This document shows positions 15,172 through 24,367 of a stretch of DNA of 64,000 bases, piece after piece. This stretch comes from Ructibacterium gallinarum (GTDB lineage Bacteria > Bacillota > Clostridia > Monoglobales > Monoglobaceae). The stretch is taken from NCBI RefSeq assembly GCF_014982785.1, contig NZ_JADCKB010000006.1, positions 1 to 64,000 on the forward strand, given 5' to 3'. A model generated the notes under the pieces. It saw only the letters and a program-made list of their open reading frames with translations, ran no database searches and was not told the origin of the DNA. The stretch's first letter is position 1. The number at the start of each line of letters is the position of its first letter. Position numbers and translations under genes: made by a program.

Positions 15172-16341
15172 TTAGTAACAACTTTCAAAGATTGCTTTAA
15201 TTTTATTAAAATCAAGTTCTGTATAACTTTTGACGCTTCTTGTTTGACCAAAGGTGCAAAGATCGGCAAGGCGGTTAGAAGCATCTGCGGGAATATGGAA
15301 TTCACGCAGCCGAAGCGGCATTTGAAGAAACCGAAAAAAGTCCTCCATTTTCTCAATGCCAAGAAGAGCGGCCTTTTCTGCATCCGGTTCATTTATATCA
15401 AAAACCCGTCGCGCGAATTGGGCAAAACGCGCAGGGCATTTTTTATAAATGAATCTTGCCCAGGCGGGAAACAAAACGGCCAAACCGGCTCCGTGGGCAA
15501 TGTGGTCAAATTCACCGCTTAGAGCGTGTTCTAACTGATGTACAGCCAAGGTATTTTCTCTGCCGCAGCCGGTTAAATCATTATGAGAGAGGGAGGAAGC
15601 CCACATCACAGTAGCTCTTGCATCATAATTACAAGGATCATTCATCAAAACTCTGCCAGCCGATATAACGGCTTTTAATAGCCCTTCTGCAATTCTATCT
15701 GTTAGGTCTGTGGATGGGCAAACAGTAAAATATCGTTCCATAGTATGCGCCATAATATCAACAATACCGCAGGCTGTCTGAAATTTACCAACAGTAAAGG
15801 TGAGTTCTGGATTGCATATTGCAAATTTACAGCGATTAAATTCACTGTTAAAACCACGCTTCATATGTAGTTCTGTATTAGTAATGACACAGGAAGAACT
15901 CATTTCACTTCCGGCGGCAGCATGGGTTAGAATACACCCTACCGGAAGAGCGGCTTCTGGCTGGGCGACCCGGGAGGAAAAGTCCCATACATCACGGTCG
16001 GTGACAGCGCCGACGGCTGTTGCCTTAGCAGAATCAAGTACGCTACCTCCGCCGACTGCCAAAATCATCTCTACACCATTTTCTTTTGCTTTCTGTACCG
16101 CTTTTCGTACAAACGAAAGCTTGGGATTTGGTTCCACGCCTCCCATTTCAATCACTGTCAGGTTGTTTTCTGCCAAAGAAATCATTACTTCATCGTAAAG
16201 GCCGCTTTGTTTTATGCTGAATTGGCCGTACTGAAACATAATGGTCTGATACCCGTATTCTTTCAGAATTTTTCCGACATTGTGGTGTGTCTCTTTTCCA
16301 AAATAGACTTTTGTCGGCGCATAATATGTAAAATCAAGCAT
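15172..16341 (-). CDS. Iron-containing alcohol dehydrogenase (butanol dehydrogenase type)
   Basis: 389 residues from the ATG at 16341 (GGAAG upstream; a TTG two codons earlier is too close). NAD(P)H-dependent aldehyde/alcohol interconversion in the cytoplasm. Nucleotide site VGGGSVLDSAKA; metal ligands in CGIVDIMAHTMERYF (Asp, His) and HQLEHALSGEFDHIAHGAGL (two His). The opening MLDFTYYAPTKVYFGK and overall length match the YqhD/BdhA branch. First gene of an operon with the PAS protein and flavin reductase. Confidence 0.92.
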   Translation of the reverse strand: MLDFTYYAPTKVYFGKETHHNVGKILKEYGYQTIMFQYGQFSIKQSGLYDEVMISLAENNLTVIEMGGVEPNPKLSFVRKAVQKAKENGVEMILAVGGGSVLDSAKATAVGAVTDRDVWDFSSRVAQPEAALPVGCILTHAAAGSEMSSSCVITNTELHMKRGFNSEFNRCKFAICNPELTFTVGKFQTACGIVDIMAHTMERYFTVCPSTDLTDRIAEGLLKAVISAGRVLMNDPCNYDARATVMWASSLSHNDLTGCGRENTLAVHQLEHALSGEFDHIAHGAGLAVLFPAWARFIYKKCPARFAQFARRVFDINEPDAEKAALLGIEKMEDFFRFLQMPLRLREFHIPADASNRLADLCTFGQTRSVKSYTELDFNKIKAIFESCY

Positions 16342-16540
16342 TTGCAAACACTTCCTTCCTTATATTTTCTTTGGCCATTAGGATTGGCCCTCTATAAACT
16401 ATCTATTTTATTCTTAATTTAATCTTAGCACATTTGCTTTTCTTTTTCAATCATCAAAATAAATATTTTAAAACTGCCTAAGGTGGACTTTTTCGCACCA
16501 AATAATAAAATGTTAGGTAATTTTTGAAATTTTTGGATTC

Positions 16541-16560
16541 AAAAAGGCTGCTTTTGCAGC
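16541..16560 (-). terminator. Small hairpin with T run
   Basis: GCTGC-TTTT-GCAGC, followed on the minus strand by CTTTTTGAA. It could stop readthrough from tRNA-Val towards the alcohol dehydrogenase gene. Apart from this and the terminator at 16692, the 376 bases from 16348 to 16723 show no convincing gene. Confidence 0.5.
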
Positions 16561-16691
16561 ATAAAGCGATTTTTTGTGCGAAATTAACTGAACTTGCAAA
16601 GAATGCAAGATTGCCAGTGCTGCAAGGTACTTTTTTGGGAAAAAAGAAGAGTAAGAGAGCAGTCGAAAGACTTTATTTTTGTAAAAAATAA

Positions 16692-16719
16692 GTCGGAGCA
16701 AAGCGAACTTTGCTCCGAC
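16692..16719 (-). terminator. Terminator of tRNA-Val
   Basis: GTCGGAGCAAAG-CGAA-CTTTGCTCCGAC, a perfect 12-bp stem, followed on the minus strand by TTATTTTTTAC. Confidence 0.88.
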
Positions 16720-16723
16720 AACG

Positions 16724-16800
16724 TGGTGAGGATGAATGGACTTGAACCATCGACCCCTTGCATGTCAAGCAAGTACTCTAACCAACTGAGCTACACCCTC
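16724..16800 (-). tRNA. tRNA-Val, anticodon GAC
   Basis: 77 bases with encoded CCA. Acceptor GAGGGTG pairs with CATCCTC; anticodon stem CTTGC/GCAAG encloses TTGACAT, so the anticodon is GAC (Val); T loop TTCAAGT. It has its own promoter and terminator. Confidence 0.95.
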
Positions 16801-16815
16801 GGATCGAATAAAATG

Positions 16816-16844
16816 AGTATAACACAGTTTTATTATTTTGGCAA
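16816..16844 (-). promoter_or_regulatory. tRNA-Val promoter
   Basis: Minus strand TTGCCA (16844-16839), 17-bp spacer, TATACT (16821-16816), 15 bp before the tRNA. Confidence 0.8.
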
Positions 16845-16975
16845 GCATTTTCCCCAAAATTTTTAGAAATTTTGTTTTTCCAGAAAACAACCCCTTTTCT
16901 TATCTTATTTTAATAAATACCTAAAAATAGAACAGCGTTTCTTTATGAATTTGTATAAATTTTTTTTAAAAGTCC

Positions 16976-17004
16976 TTGACAAATTTACAGCTTCGTGATA
17001 TGCT
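16976..17004 (+). promoter_or_regulatory. hrcA operon promoter
   Basis: TTGACA (16976-16981), 17-bp spacer, TATGCT (16999-17004), with CIRCE just downstream. Confidence 0.85.
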
Positions 17005-17017
17005 AACCATAAAGGTT

Positions 17018-17044
17018 TTAGCACTCTATCAAGGTGAGTGCTAA
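17018..17044 (+). promoter_or_regulatory. CIRCE operator of the hrcA-dnaK operon
   Basis: TTAGCACTC-N9-GAGTGCTAA, identical in both arms to the htpG copy. HrcA binding here gives autoregulation and heat induction. Confidence 0.96.
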
Positions 17045-17076
17045 CAATCTGAAAAAGATATGGAGGCGCTGACACT

Positions 17077-18177
17077 ATGGCATTGGATGATCGTAAAAAA
17101 TCAATACTGCGTGCCATCGTTGAAGGCTATATTAAAGACGCGGAGCCGGTTGGTTCCCGCAGTATTGCAAAAAATACGGATTTAAATTTAAGTGCTGCGA
17201 CCATAAGAAACGAAATGGGAGACTTGGAAGAAATGGGATTTTTGATTCAGCCGCATACATCGGCTGGGCGGATTCCTTCTAGTCAAGGATTTCGGTTTTA
17301 TGTGGATAGCTTGATGGAACGGTATCGTATGACAACAGCAGAAATTCAGCAAATGCGGAGTGCACTGCTTCATAAAATCCGTGAACTGGATAAAATTGTG
17401 AAAGATGTTTCTGCGGCATTTTCCGGTATTACGAATCTGCCCACCTTTGGTGTAATGCCTACTATTGAGTATGGGGTGATTAAAGGTATCAAGCTTGTGG
17501 CGGTGGATGAAAAAACCATTATGGTTATTGTATCTGATAGTTCCGGATTGATTAAGAATAAGTTACTTCGCCTTCGGGAACCGGTCAATGATGCTTTCCT
17601 GGAACAGCTTAATTCAGTATTAAATCAGAACTTAGCTGGTTTTACGCGTTCGGAAATCAACTTGAACCATATTATTGAAGTCATCAATGCAATGGGCGGG
17701 AATCATGAAATATTGGCTTCTGTTTTGGAGCTGGTTCATGAAGCCATTTCTGAAATTGATAAAAGTGAAGTATATATGGAAGGGACCACGAATATTCTTC
17801 GGTTTCCGGAATATAACGATATTACAAAAATTAAAGAGATTTTGGAATTTTTTGATGACAAGAAAAATCTTAGTGCATTGGTACAAGGTCTTCCAGAAGT
17901 GAAAGACGGAGAAGTTAAAATTTTTATCGGAGATGAAAATGCGCTCCCGCAGTTAAAAAACAACAGCGTTGTACTTTCTACCTACAAGGTAGGAGAGGAA
18001 CTGACGGGCATTGTGGGGGTGGTAGGACCGATGCGGATGGATTATGCCAAGGTAATTACCGGTGTTGACTTTTTCTCCAAGCAACTTGGGGAAATGCTGA
18101 GCAAGCGGTTGGAAGGTGGACCGCTTCCGTCAGAGATTCCGGGAATTGAAGATGGAAACAGTAAAGGAGATGGATAA
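17077..18177 (+). CDS. hrcA: Heat-inducible transcription repressor HrcA
   Basis: 366 residues. Binds CIRCE and represses chaperone genes until GroEL is titrated away by unfolded protein. N-terminal winged helix (DDRKKSILRAIVEGYIKDAE, PVGSRSIAKNTDLNLSAATI, RNEMGDLEEMGF), hallmark IQPHTSAGRIPSSQGFRFYV, then the GAF-like dimerisation domain ending in GVVGPMRMDYAKVITGVDF. Slightly longer than many homologues because of a short acidic tail. First gene of hrcA-grpE-dnaK-dnaJ; two CIRCE targets are in this window. Confidence 0.97.
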   Translation: MALDDRKKSILRAIVEGYIKDAEPVGSRSIAKNTDLNLSAATIRNEMGDLEEMGFLIQPHTSAGRIPSSQGFRFYVDSLMERYRMTTAEIQQMRSALLHKIRELDKIVKDVSAAFSGITNLPTFGVMPTIEYGVIKGIKLVAVDEKTIMVIVSDSSGLIKNKLLRLREPVNDAFLEQLNSVLNQNLAGFTRSEINLNHIIEVINAMGGNHEILASVLELVHEAISEIDKSEVYMEGTTNILRFPEYNDITKIKEILEFFDDKKNLSALVQGLPEVKDGEVKIFIGDENALPQLKNNSVVLSTYKVGEELTGIVGVVGPMRMDYAKVITGVDFFSKQLGEMLSKRLEGGPLPSEIPGIEDGNSKGDG

Positions 18178-18179
18178 CC

Positions 18180-18764
18180 TTGAGTAAGAAACAGCAGGAA
18201 GAAAAAAAGGCGGATGCCCAGGAACAAACTACGGCAGAAAAAGAAACAGAGACACAGCCGGAGGAGAAAGAAAAAGAGACGCAGAACGAAACGGACGAAA
18301 AAGAGGTTAAAAATGAACAAACTGCTCTCCAGAAGGCGGAAGAATCCATTGCCAATTTAACAGACCGGTTGATGCGGACTGCGGCAGAATTTGATAATTA
18401 TAAGAAACGTTCTGCAAGGGAAAAGGACGAAGTTTACAGTGTGGCAGTATGTGATACAATCAATAAGCTCCTTCCTGTTCTGGACAATTTGGAAAGAGCT
18501 GTATCAGCCGGTGAAGATACTGGGGACTGCGGCAGCGTGCTGGATGGTGTAAAAATGATAAAAAAACAGTTTGAAGATGCTCTTCAAGAAATTGGCGTTG
18601 CGCCTATTGATGCGGTTGGTACCTCGTTTGATCCGGAGAAGCATAATGCAGTTATGACAGCAGAGAGTGACCAGGATGAAAATACAGTTCTTGAGGAGTT
18701 TATGAAGGGATACGTATATAAAGATAAAGTAGTACGGCATTCCATGGTTAAAGTGAGCAATTAA
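18180..18764 (+). CDS. grpE: Nucleotide exchange factor GrpE
   Basis: 194 residues, TTG start at 18180 with AGGAGA upstream, two bases after the hrcA stop. A long charged, glutamate- and lysine-rich N-terminal tail (1-45) is followed by the coiled coil (LQKAEESIANLTDRLMRTAA, EFDNYKKRSAREKDEV) and the C-terminal beta domain ending in GYVYKDKVVRHSMVKVS. Releases ADP from DnaK. Confidence 0.96.
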   Translation: MSKKQQEEKKADAQEQTTAEKETETQPEEKEKETQNETDEKEVKNEQTALQKAEESIANLTDRLMRTAAEFDNYKKRSAREKDEVYSVAVCDTINKLLPVLDNLERAVSAGEDTGDCGSVLDGVKMIKKQFEDALQEIGVAPIDAVGTSFDPEKHNAVMTAESDQDENTVLEEFMKGYVYKDKVVRHSMVKVSN

Positions 18765-18807
18765 TTCTTTTATTCTTGTATTTTAGTTTAAGAAAGGATG
18801 ATAAATT

Positions 18808-20667
18808 ATGGGAAAAATTATTGGTATTGATTTAGGAACAACAAACTCCTGCGTAGCAGTTATGGAAGGCGGTGAGCCTACAGTAATTACCAATCCGGAA
18901 GGCTCAAGAACGACACCGTCTGTAGTAGCTTTCACCAAGACCGGAGAGCGCTTGGTTGGTCAGGTGGCAAAGCGTCAGGCAATCACGAACCCGGATCGTA
19001 CCATCAGTTCTATTAAGCGTGATATGGGTACCGACCGGAAGGTTAGCATTGATGGCAAGAATTATTCTCCGCAGGAGATCTCTGCTATGATTTTGCAGAA
19101 ATTGAAAGCAGATGCAGAAGCCTATCTTGGCGAAACTGTTTCCCAGGCAGTTATTACTGTTCCGGCTTATTTTAGTGATTCTCAGCGGCAAGCTACCAAG
19201 GATGCCGGAAAGATTGCAGGCCTTGAGGTATTGCGTATCATCAACGAGCCTACCGCAGCGGCGCTCGCTTATGGCCTTGAAAAAGACAACGATCAGAAAA
19301 TAATGGTGTATGACCTGGGCGGCGGTACCTTTGATGTATCGATTTTGGAAATTGGTGATGGTGTTTTTGAAGTATTGGCTACCAGCGGTAACAATCGTTT
19401 GGGCGGTGATGACTTTGATGAGAAGATTATGAATTATCTGGCCGATGAATTCCAGAAGGAAAACGGTATTGATTTGCGGCAGGATAAAATGGCGCTGCAA
19501 AGATTAAAAGAAGCCGCTGAAAAGGCGAAAATTGAATTATCCGGTGTAACAACTTCCAATGTAAATCTACCGTTTATTACAGCGGATTCCACTGGTCCAA
19601 AACATCTTGATATTACTATTAGCCGTGCGCAATTTGACTCTTTGACGGCAGATTTGGTGGAAAAAACAATGGAACCTACCAGAAATGCGCTGCGTGACGC
19701 CGGTTTGTCGCCAAGTGATATCGACAAAGTTCTTTTGGTTGGTGGTTCTTCGAGAATTCCGGCTGTGCAGGAAGCGGTACAAAGATTTATCGGCAAAGAA
19801 CCGCATAAGGGCATCAATCCGGATGAATGTGTGGCAATCGGTGCTTCCATTCAAGCAGGTGTTCTGGCTGGTGATGTAGAAGATCTGGTACTGCTGGATG
19901 TTACACCTCTGTCTCTTGGTATTGAAACCATGGGCGGTGTGTTTACAAAATTGATCGAAAGAAATACTACCATTCCGACCAAGAAGAGCCAGGTATTCTC
20001 TACTGCGGCAGACGGGCAGACCAGTGTAGAAGTACACGTACTGCAAGGCGAGCGTGAAATGGCTGCGTATAATAAGACGCTTGGAAGATTTAACTTAAAT
20101 AACATTCCACCGGCTCCCCGTGGTGTTCCGCAGATCGAAGTAACCTTCGATATTGATGCAAACGGTATTGTCAAGGTTACGGCAAAAGATTTGGGTACGG
20201 GACAGCAGCAGGATATTACCATTACCTCTTCGACGAATCTGTCTGATGAAGATATTGACAAAGCGGTAAAAGAAGCAGAAAAATTTGCCGCTGAAGACAA
20301 GAAGAAGAAGGAAGAGGTAGATGTCCGCAATAATGCAGATAATATGGTATATCAGACAGAAAAGACGCTGGGCGAACTAGGTGATAAGATTGATGCAGGA
20401 GAAAAATCTGCCATTCAGAGTGAAGTTGACAAGTTAAAAGAATTGTTAAAAGCATCGCCTATTGATACAGAAGCAGTCAAGAAACAGACGGAGGCAGTAT
20501 CGCAAAAGTTTTATGCGGCATCTGAAAAACTGTATGCAGCGGCTCAGCAGGCGCAGGGCGGTGCCCAAGCAGGCCCTCAGCCGGGTGCAGGAGCACAGCA
20601 GCAGAATGCATCCGGAGATAATGTAGTGGATGCTGAATATACCGAGGTTGATGACGATAAAAAATAA
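18808..20667 (+). CDS. dnaK: Molecular chaperone DnaK (Hsp70)
   Basis: 619 residues. ATPase domain motifs are intact: [63 protein letters not shown]. Substrate-binding domain starts near [15 protein letters not shown]. The C-terminal tail is alanine-glutamine-glycine rich and ends in [14 protein letters not shown], close to the usual acidic EEVD-like end. Gram-positive-type length. Confidence 0.98.
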   Translation: MGKIIGIDLGTTNSCVAVMEGGEPTVITNPEGSRTTPSVVAFTKTGERLVGQVAKRQAITNPDRTISSIKRDMGTDRKVSIDGKNYSPQEISAMILQKLKADAEAYLGETVSQAVITVPAYFSDSQRQATKDAGKIAGLEVLRIINEPTAAALAYGLEKDNDQKIMVYDLGGGTFDVSILEIGDGVFEVLATSGNNRLGGDDFDEKIMNYLADEFQKENGIDLRQDKMALQRLKEAAEKAKIELSGVTTSNVNLPFITADSTGPKHLDITISRAQFDSLTADLVEKTMEPTRNALRDAGLSPSDIDKVLLVGGSSRIPAVQEAVQRFIGKEPHKGINPDECVAIGASIQAGVLAGDVEDLVLLDVTPLSLGIETMGGVFTKLIERNTTIPTKKSQVFSTAADGQTSVEVHVLQGEREMAAYNKTLGRFNLNNIPPAPRGVPQIEVTFDIDANGIVKVTAKDLGTGQQQDITITSSTNLSDEDIDKAVKEAEKFAAEDKKKKEEVDVRNNADNMVYQTEKTLGELGDKIDAGEKSAIQSEVDKLKELLKASPIDTEAVKKQTEAVSQKFYAASEKLYAAAQQAQGGAQAGPQPGAGAQQQNASGDNVVDAEYTEVDDDKK

Positions 20668-20687
20668 GCGGCGCAGAATGAAGTGCA

Positions 20688-20715
20688 GCAGGCAGACTGA
20701 ATTCAGTCTGCCTGC
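20688..20715. repeat. 28-bp perfect palindrome between dnaK and dnaJ
   Basis: GCAGGCAGACTGA-AT-TCAGTCTGCCTGC folds into a GC-rich hairpin in the operon mRNA, 21 bp after dnaK and 18 bp before dnaJ. No T run follows, so it is less likely a strong terminator than a stabiliser of the upstream message, a processing site or a partial attenuator that lowers dnaJ relative to dnaK. Confidence 0.9.
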
Positions 20716-20733
20716 CTGCGGATAAGGTGAGGT

Positions 20734-21882
20734 ATGGCTATGGCAGAAAAAAGAGATTACTACGAAGTGCTGGGCGTGAGCAAAAATGCATCGCCAGACG
20801 AAATTAAAAAAGCATACCGCAAGCTGGCAAAAAAGTATCATCCTGATTTGAATCCGGATGACCGAGAAGGAGCAGAAGCAAAATTTAAAGAAGCTACCGA
20901 AGCCTATGAAGTGCTCAGTGATGCGGAAAAAAAGCAGAAATATGACCAATTTGGCCATGCGGCATTTGATGCGACAGCGGGCGGCGGATACAGCGGCGGC
21001 AGTTATGGCGGATTTGACGGTTTTGATATGGGTGATATTTTCAGCAGCTTTTTTGGCGGTGGCTTTGGCGGGCAGAGAACCAATCCAAATGCACCGCAGC
21101 GAGGGCGGGATATCAGCTATCGCGTAGATTTGACATTTGAAGAAGCATGCTTTGGCACTGAAAAAGATATTACGGTCAATCATTTGGAAAAATGTACATC
21201 TTGTAATGGTACCGGTGCAGAGTCGGGATCCAGCCCGGAGACCTGTCCGATGTGTCACGGCACAGGACAGATACGTTCGGTACAACGGACGGCGTTTGGA
21301 AATTTTCAAAGCGTTCGTCCCTGTGATTCCTGTGGCGGAAAGGGAACGATTATCAAAAATCCGTGTATGGCCTGCCATGGCGAGGGAACAGTACGGAAGC
21401 CCAAAAAGGTTCGGGTCAAAATCCCAGCTGGGATTGATGACGGGCAACAGGTATATGTTCGCGGCGAAGGGGATGCCGGAAGCAAAGGTGGACCAAATGG
21501 TGACTTGATTTTAGAGATTCGGGTTCGTCGACATAAACTTTTTGTACGGCAAGGCTATGATATCCTTTGTGACTATCCTGTGTCTTTTGTACAGGCAACT
21601 TTAGGAGCAGAAGTGCAAGTACCTACCATTGACGGCAAGGTCTCGTATAATATACCTGAGGGGACACAGCCGGGAACGGTGTTCCGTCTGCGCGGAAAAG
21701 GGGTTCCTAAACTAAATTCCAATCAGCGCGGTGATCAATATGTCACTGTAAAAGTAGAAATCCCTAAGGGACTCAATGATAAACAAAAAGATATTCTGCG
21801 GCATTTTGACGATAATGTTGATGCGTCAAAATATCGGCAGCGGAAAAACTTTTTTGAGAAAATGCGTGAATTATTTAAGTAA
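20734..21882 (+). CDS. dnaJ: Chaperone DnaJ (Hsp40)
   Basis: 382 residues; the ATG at 20740 is an equally possible start. J domain with HPD ([16 protein letters not shown]), glycine/phenylalanine-rich linker (about 75-115), four zinc-binding repeats [24 protein letters not shown] and CMACHGEG, and the C-terminal substrate-binding region ([15 protein letters not shown]). Stimulates DnaK ATPase. Confidence 0.97.
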   Translation: MAMAEKRDYYEVLGVSKNASPDEIKKAYRKLAKKYHPDLNPDDREGAEAKFKEATEAYEVLSDAEKKQKYDQFGHAAFDATAGGGYSGGSYGGFDGFDMGDIFSSFFGGGFGGQRTNPNAPQRGRDISYRVDLTFEEACFGTEKDITVNHLEKCTSCNGTGAESGSSPETCPMCHGTGQIRSVQRTAFGNFQSVRPCDSCGGKGTIIKNPCMACHGEGTVRKPKKVRVKIPAGIDDGQQVYVRGEGDAGSKGGPNGDLILEIRVRRHKLFVRQGYDILCDYPVSFVQATLGAEVQVPTIDGKVSYNIPEGTQPGTVFRLRGKGVPKLNSNQRGDQYVTVKVEIPKGLNDKQKDILRHFDDNVDASKYRQRKNFFEKMRELFK

Positions 21883-21885
21883 GAG

Positions 21886-21912
21886 AACGCCGGCGGTTCG
21901 GACCGGCGTTTC
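21886..21912 (+). terminator. Hairpin after dnaJ
   Basis: AACGCCGG pairs with CCGGCGTT, followed by only TTCTG. A weak terminator or attenuator between dnaJ and prmA. Confidence 0.55.
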
Positions 21913-21933
21913 TGCATTGCAAAGGAGAAAAAT

Positions 21934-22893
21934 ATGGATTGGATAAAAGTAACCATTACAACAACCTCTGAGGGTATCGATCCAGTCAGCGGATGTTTAC
22001 TGAATCTGGGAATTAATGGTGTGGAAATTGCGGATAAAGATGATTTTATGGCTTTCTTGGAGGAAAACCGTAAATACTGGGATTATGTCGACGAGGAATT
22101 GGAAAAACAAAAAGATGCGGATACGACCATTACCTTTTATCTTAGTGATGAAGCTACAGGTTTAGAGCAGCTTGCCGCGGTACAAAATTCTATGGCCGAG
22201 TTAAAAACAAAAGACCTGGAACATCGGTATGGGACGCTTAGCCTGCATTCGGATCATGTAAAAGATGAGGATTGGTCAGAAATTTGGAAACAATATTTCC
22301 ATCCGATTCCTGTGGGAGAGAAGGTTTTGATTTGCCCTGCATGGGAAAAAACAGAGAACTCCAAAGGACGGACTATTTTTACGGTAAATCCTGGAATGAG
22401 TTTTGGAACGGGATCCCATCCCAGCACCCGGTTTTGTATCGAAGAAATGGAAAAATATTTGAAGCCCGAAGATACTATTTTGGATCTTGGCTGTGGTTCT
22501 GGAATACTATCTGTGATTGCACTTTTGCTTGGAGCTAAAAATGCAGATGCAGTGGATGTCGACCCCAATGCAGTCGATGTTGCATATAGCAATTTAAAAC
22601 TGAACGGATTATCCAAGGAGCGGTATCATGCATTTGCCGGTGATATTTTGACCGACCGTAGTGTACAAGAGCGACTTGGCACTTATGATATTGTTCTTGC
22701 TAACATTGTAGCAGATGTCATTATTGCTCTTTCCGGGATAGTACGACGTTTTATGAAAAAAGATGGGATTTTTATTTGTTCCGGCATTATATGCGAACGT
22801 CTGGAAGAAGTAAAGACTGCGCTAAAACAGGCCGGTTTCGAAATTATGGAAATACGCGAAGACAAAGATTGGGCGGCTTTGACCTGCCGATAA
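21934..22893 (+). CDS. prmA: Ribosomal protein L11 methyltransferase
   Basis: 319 residues. SAM-dependent methylation of ribosomal protein L11. N-terminal recognition domain, then a Rossmann methyltransferase with FGTGSHPSTRFCIEEMEK, ILDLGCGSGILSVIALLLG and DIVLANIVADVIIAL. Its place after dnaJ and before rsmE is the common Firmicutes order. Confidence 0.95.
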   Translation: MDWIKVTITTTSEGIDPVSGCLLNLGINGVEIADKDDFMAFLEENRKYWDYVDEELEKQKDADTTITFYLSDEATGLEQLAAVQNSMAELKTKDLEHRYGTLSLHSDHVKDEDWSEIWKQYFHPIPVGEKVLICPAWEKTENSKGRTIFTVNPGMSFGTGSHPSTRFCIEEMEKYLKPEDTILDLGCGSGILSVIALLLGAKNADAVDVDPNAVDVAYSNLKLNGLSKERYHAFAGDILTDRSVQERLGTYDIVLANIVADVIIALSGIVRRFMKKDGIFICSGIICERLEEVKTALKQAGFEIMEIREDKDWAALTCR

Positions 22894-22900
22894 GGGGAAA

Positions 22901-22938
22901 AGGGATTTGCAAGTTCATCTTGCAAACCCGTTTTTTTT
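22901..22938 (+). terminator. Terminator after prmA
   Basis: GGG-TTTGCAAG pairs with CTTGCAAA-CCC around TTCAT, followed by a run of eight T. Confidence 0.85.
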
Positions 22939-22987
22939 ATGATATGATAATAGGGTTATTGAAAATTGTAGATAAGGAGGAAACGGG

Positions 22988-23731
22988 ATGCGCCGTTTTT
23001 TTACAGACCCTGCATATGTTGACGAAAATACCGCACAGATCATAGAGGATGCGGAGCATATTACCCGGGTTCTCCGCATGAAAGTTGGAGATGAGATTCT
23101 ATTATTTGATGGTACAGGCTATGAATACAAAGCAGTTTTGACTGTCATAGACAGCAAGGAATGTCAGGCTAAAATTTTGGAAAAATATCATTCCGCACAG
23201 GAGCCCCAGATACAGGTGACCATTTTTCAAGGGTTGCCAAAATCCGGAAAAATGGAAGTGATCATTCAAAAGGCAGTGGAACTTGGTGTTTTTGATATAG
23301 TGCCGATGATAACGGAACGTTGTGTTGCCAAAATGGAAACGGATAAAAAAGTAACAGAAAAATTAAAACGTTGGAATCGGATTGCGTTGGAAGCTGCGAA
23401 ACAATGTGGCCGTGGAAGAGTGCCGCAAGTTTTACCTCCAGTACCGTTTCATACAGCGGTACAGAAAGCTGTGAACATGGACCTTGGTTTGATGCCTTAT
23501 GAAATTTTAGGACATCAGGGCGATCGGTCATTGAAAAAAATTCTACAATCTGTATCATGCAAAAACATTGGCGTTCTGATTGGGCCGGAAGGTGGATTTT
23601 CTGATGCAGAAGCCGAACAAGCTAAACAGATGGGAATTATGTTGACTGGCCTTGGAAAACGAATTCTGCGTACTGAAACAGTTTCAGGAACCTTATTATC
23701 CATCATCATGTATGAAAAAAATGAAATGTAA
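22988..23731 (+). CDS. rsmE: 16S rRNA (uracil-1498-N3)-methyltransferase
   Basis: 247 residues. SPOUT-class enzyme with N-terminal PUA-like domain (MRRFFTDPAYV, HITRVLRMKVGDEILLFDG) and C-terminal knot: QGLPKSGKMEVIIQKAVELG, LIGPEGGFSDAEAEQAK, GKRILRTETV. Preceded by AGGAGG. Confidence 0.95.
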   Translation: MRRFFTDPAYVDENTAQIIEDAEHITRVLRMKVGDEILLFDGTGYEYKAVLTVIDSKECQAKILEKYHSAQEPQIQVTIFQGLPKSGKMEVIIQKAVELGVFDIVPMITERCVAKMETDKKVTEKLKRWNRIALEAAKQCGRGRVPQVLPPVPFHTAVQKAVNMDLGLMPYEILGHQGDRSLKKILQSVSCKNIGVLIGPEGGFSDAEAEQAKQMGIMLTGLGKRILRTETVSGTLLSIIMYEKNEM

Positions 23732-23757
23732 TGATATAAACAGAAAGGATGACCGGA

Positions 23758-24237
23758 ATGAAAAAAAAGAAAAATAACGATCGCGTTACACGCCGGGAAC
23801 GGAACGAACATTTAACAAATTGGTATATGATCAATTTATGCTGGGGAATCGTCGGCCTTTTTGTACTGATTCTCATTTATTACGGATATAATAATGTAAA
23901 AACTATTCTAACTATGCAACCAATGATGTGGGTTTTAACCGGCTTGTTTGCCGCTGGTACAGTAGCAATATGGATTCTTGGAAAAACGGGTGTCATCAAA
24001 AATAAAAAACGTGCAGATCATTATACGATATTTTTGGCTGTATGTTTGCTGGCGGCTCTTTGGCTGGCCTTGTATAATCGCATTCGGCCAATCATGGAAA
24101 GTTGCGCCAGAACCATTTTGAACCGTCCTAATTTAACGGTAAGTTCATACTGGAATGTTTGGCTGCTTATGATTGCCATCGGTATTTATCTTATAGTCGC
24201 ATTTATTTACTATGTTGTAAAAGTGACACGAAAATAA
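23758..24237 (+). CDS. Hypothetical membrane protein with four predicted spans
   Basis: 159 residues from the ATG at 23758, eight bases from AAGGA; the ATG at 23749 overlaps the ribosome site. A basic cytoplasmic N-terminus (KKKKNNDRVTRRERNE) is followed by hydrophobic segments at roughly 22-42, 53-73, 83-104 and 134-156. No catalytic motif is visible and I do not recognise the family. It lies 26 bp after rsmE and may be co-transcribed with it. Confidence 0.75.
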   Translation: MKKKKNNDRVTRRERNEHLTNWYMINLCWGIVGLFVLILIYYGYNNVKTILTMQPMMWVLTGLFAAGTVAIWILGKTGVIKNKKRADHYTIFLAVCLLAALWLALYNRIRPIMESCARTILNRPNLTVSSYWNVWLLMIAIGIYLIVAFIYYVVKVTRK

Positions 24238-24314
24238 TTTTTATTGTATTAAAAATTAGTTTAAAAGGATTGATTTGACCTTGCAAATGTAAAAATAATG
24301 TAATATTTCTACAC

Positions 24315-24343
24315 TTGTAATCGAAATAACAGTATATTATAAT
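24315..24343 (+). promoter_or_regulatory. Promoter of the glycosyltransferase-glmS operon
   Basis: TTGTAA (24315-24320), 17-bp spacer, perfect TATAAT (24338-24343), 24 bp before the GTG start. Confidence 0.7.
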
Positions 24344-24367
24344 GATAAAGCACAAGGAGGGAACAAA

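Noticed and set aside
16500-16870. Several 60-90 codon frames around tRNA-Val
   Set aside because: They run through the tRNA and its terminator and lack ribosome sites.
18042-18355. Long serine/phenylalanine-rich minus-strand frames opposite grpE
   Set aside because: They are mirrors of the glutamate/lysine-rich GrpE tail, with no start support or homology.
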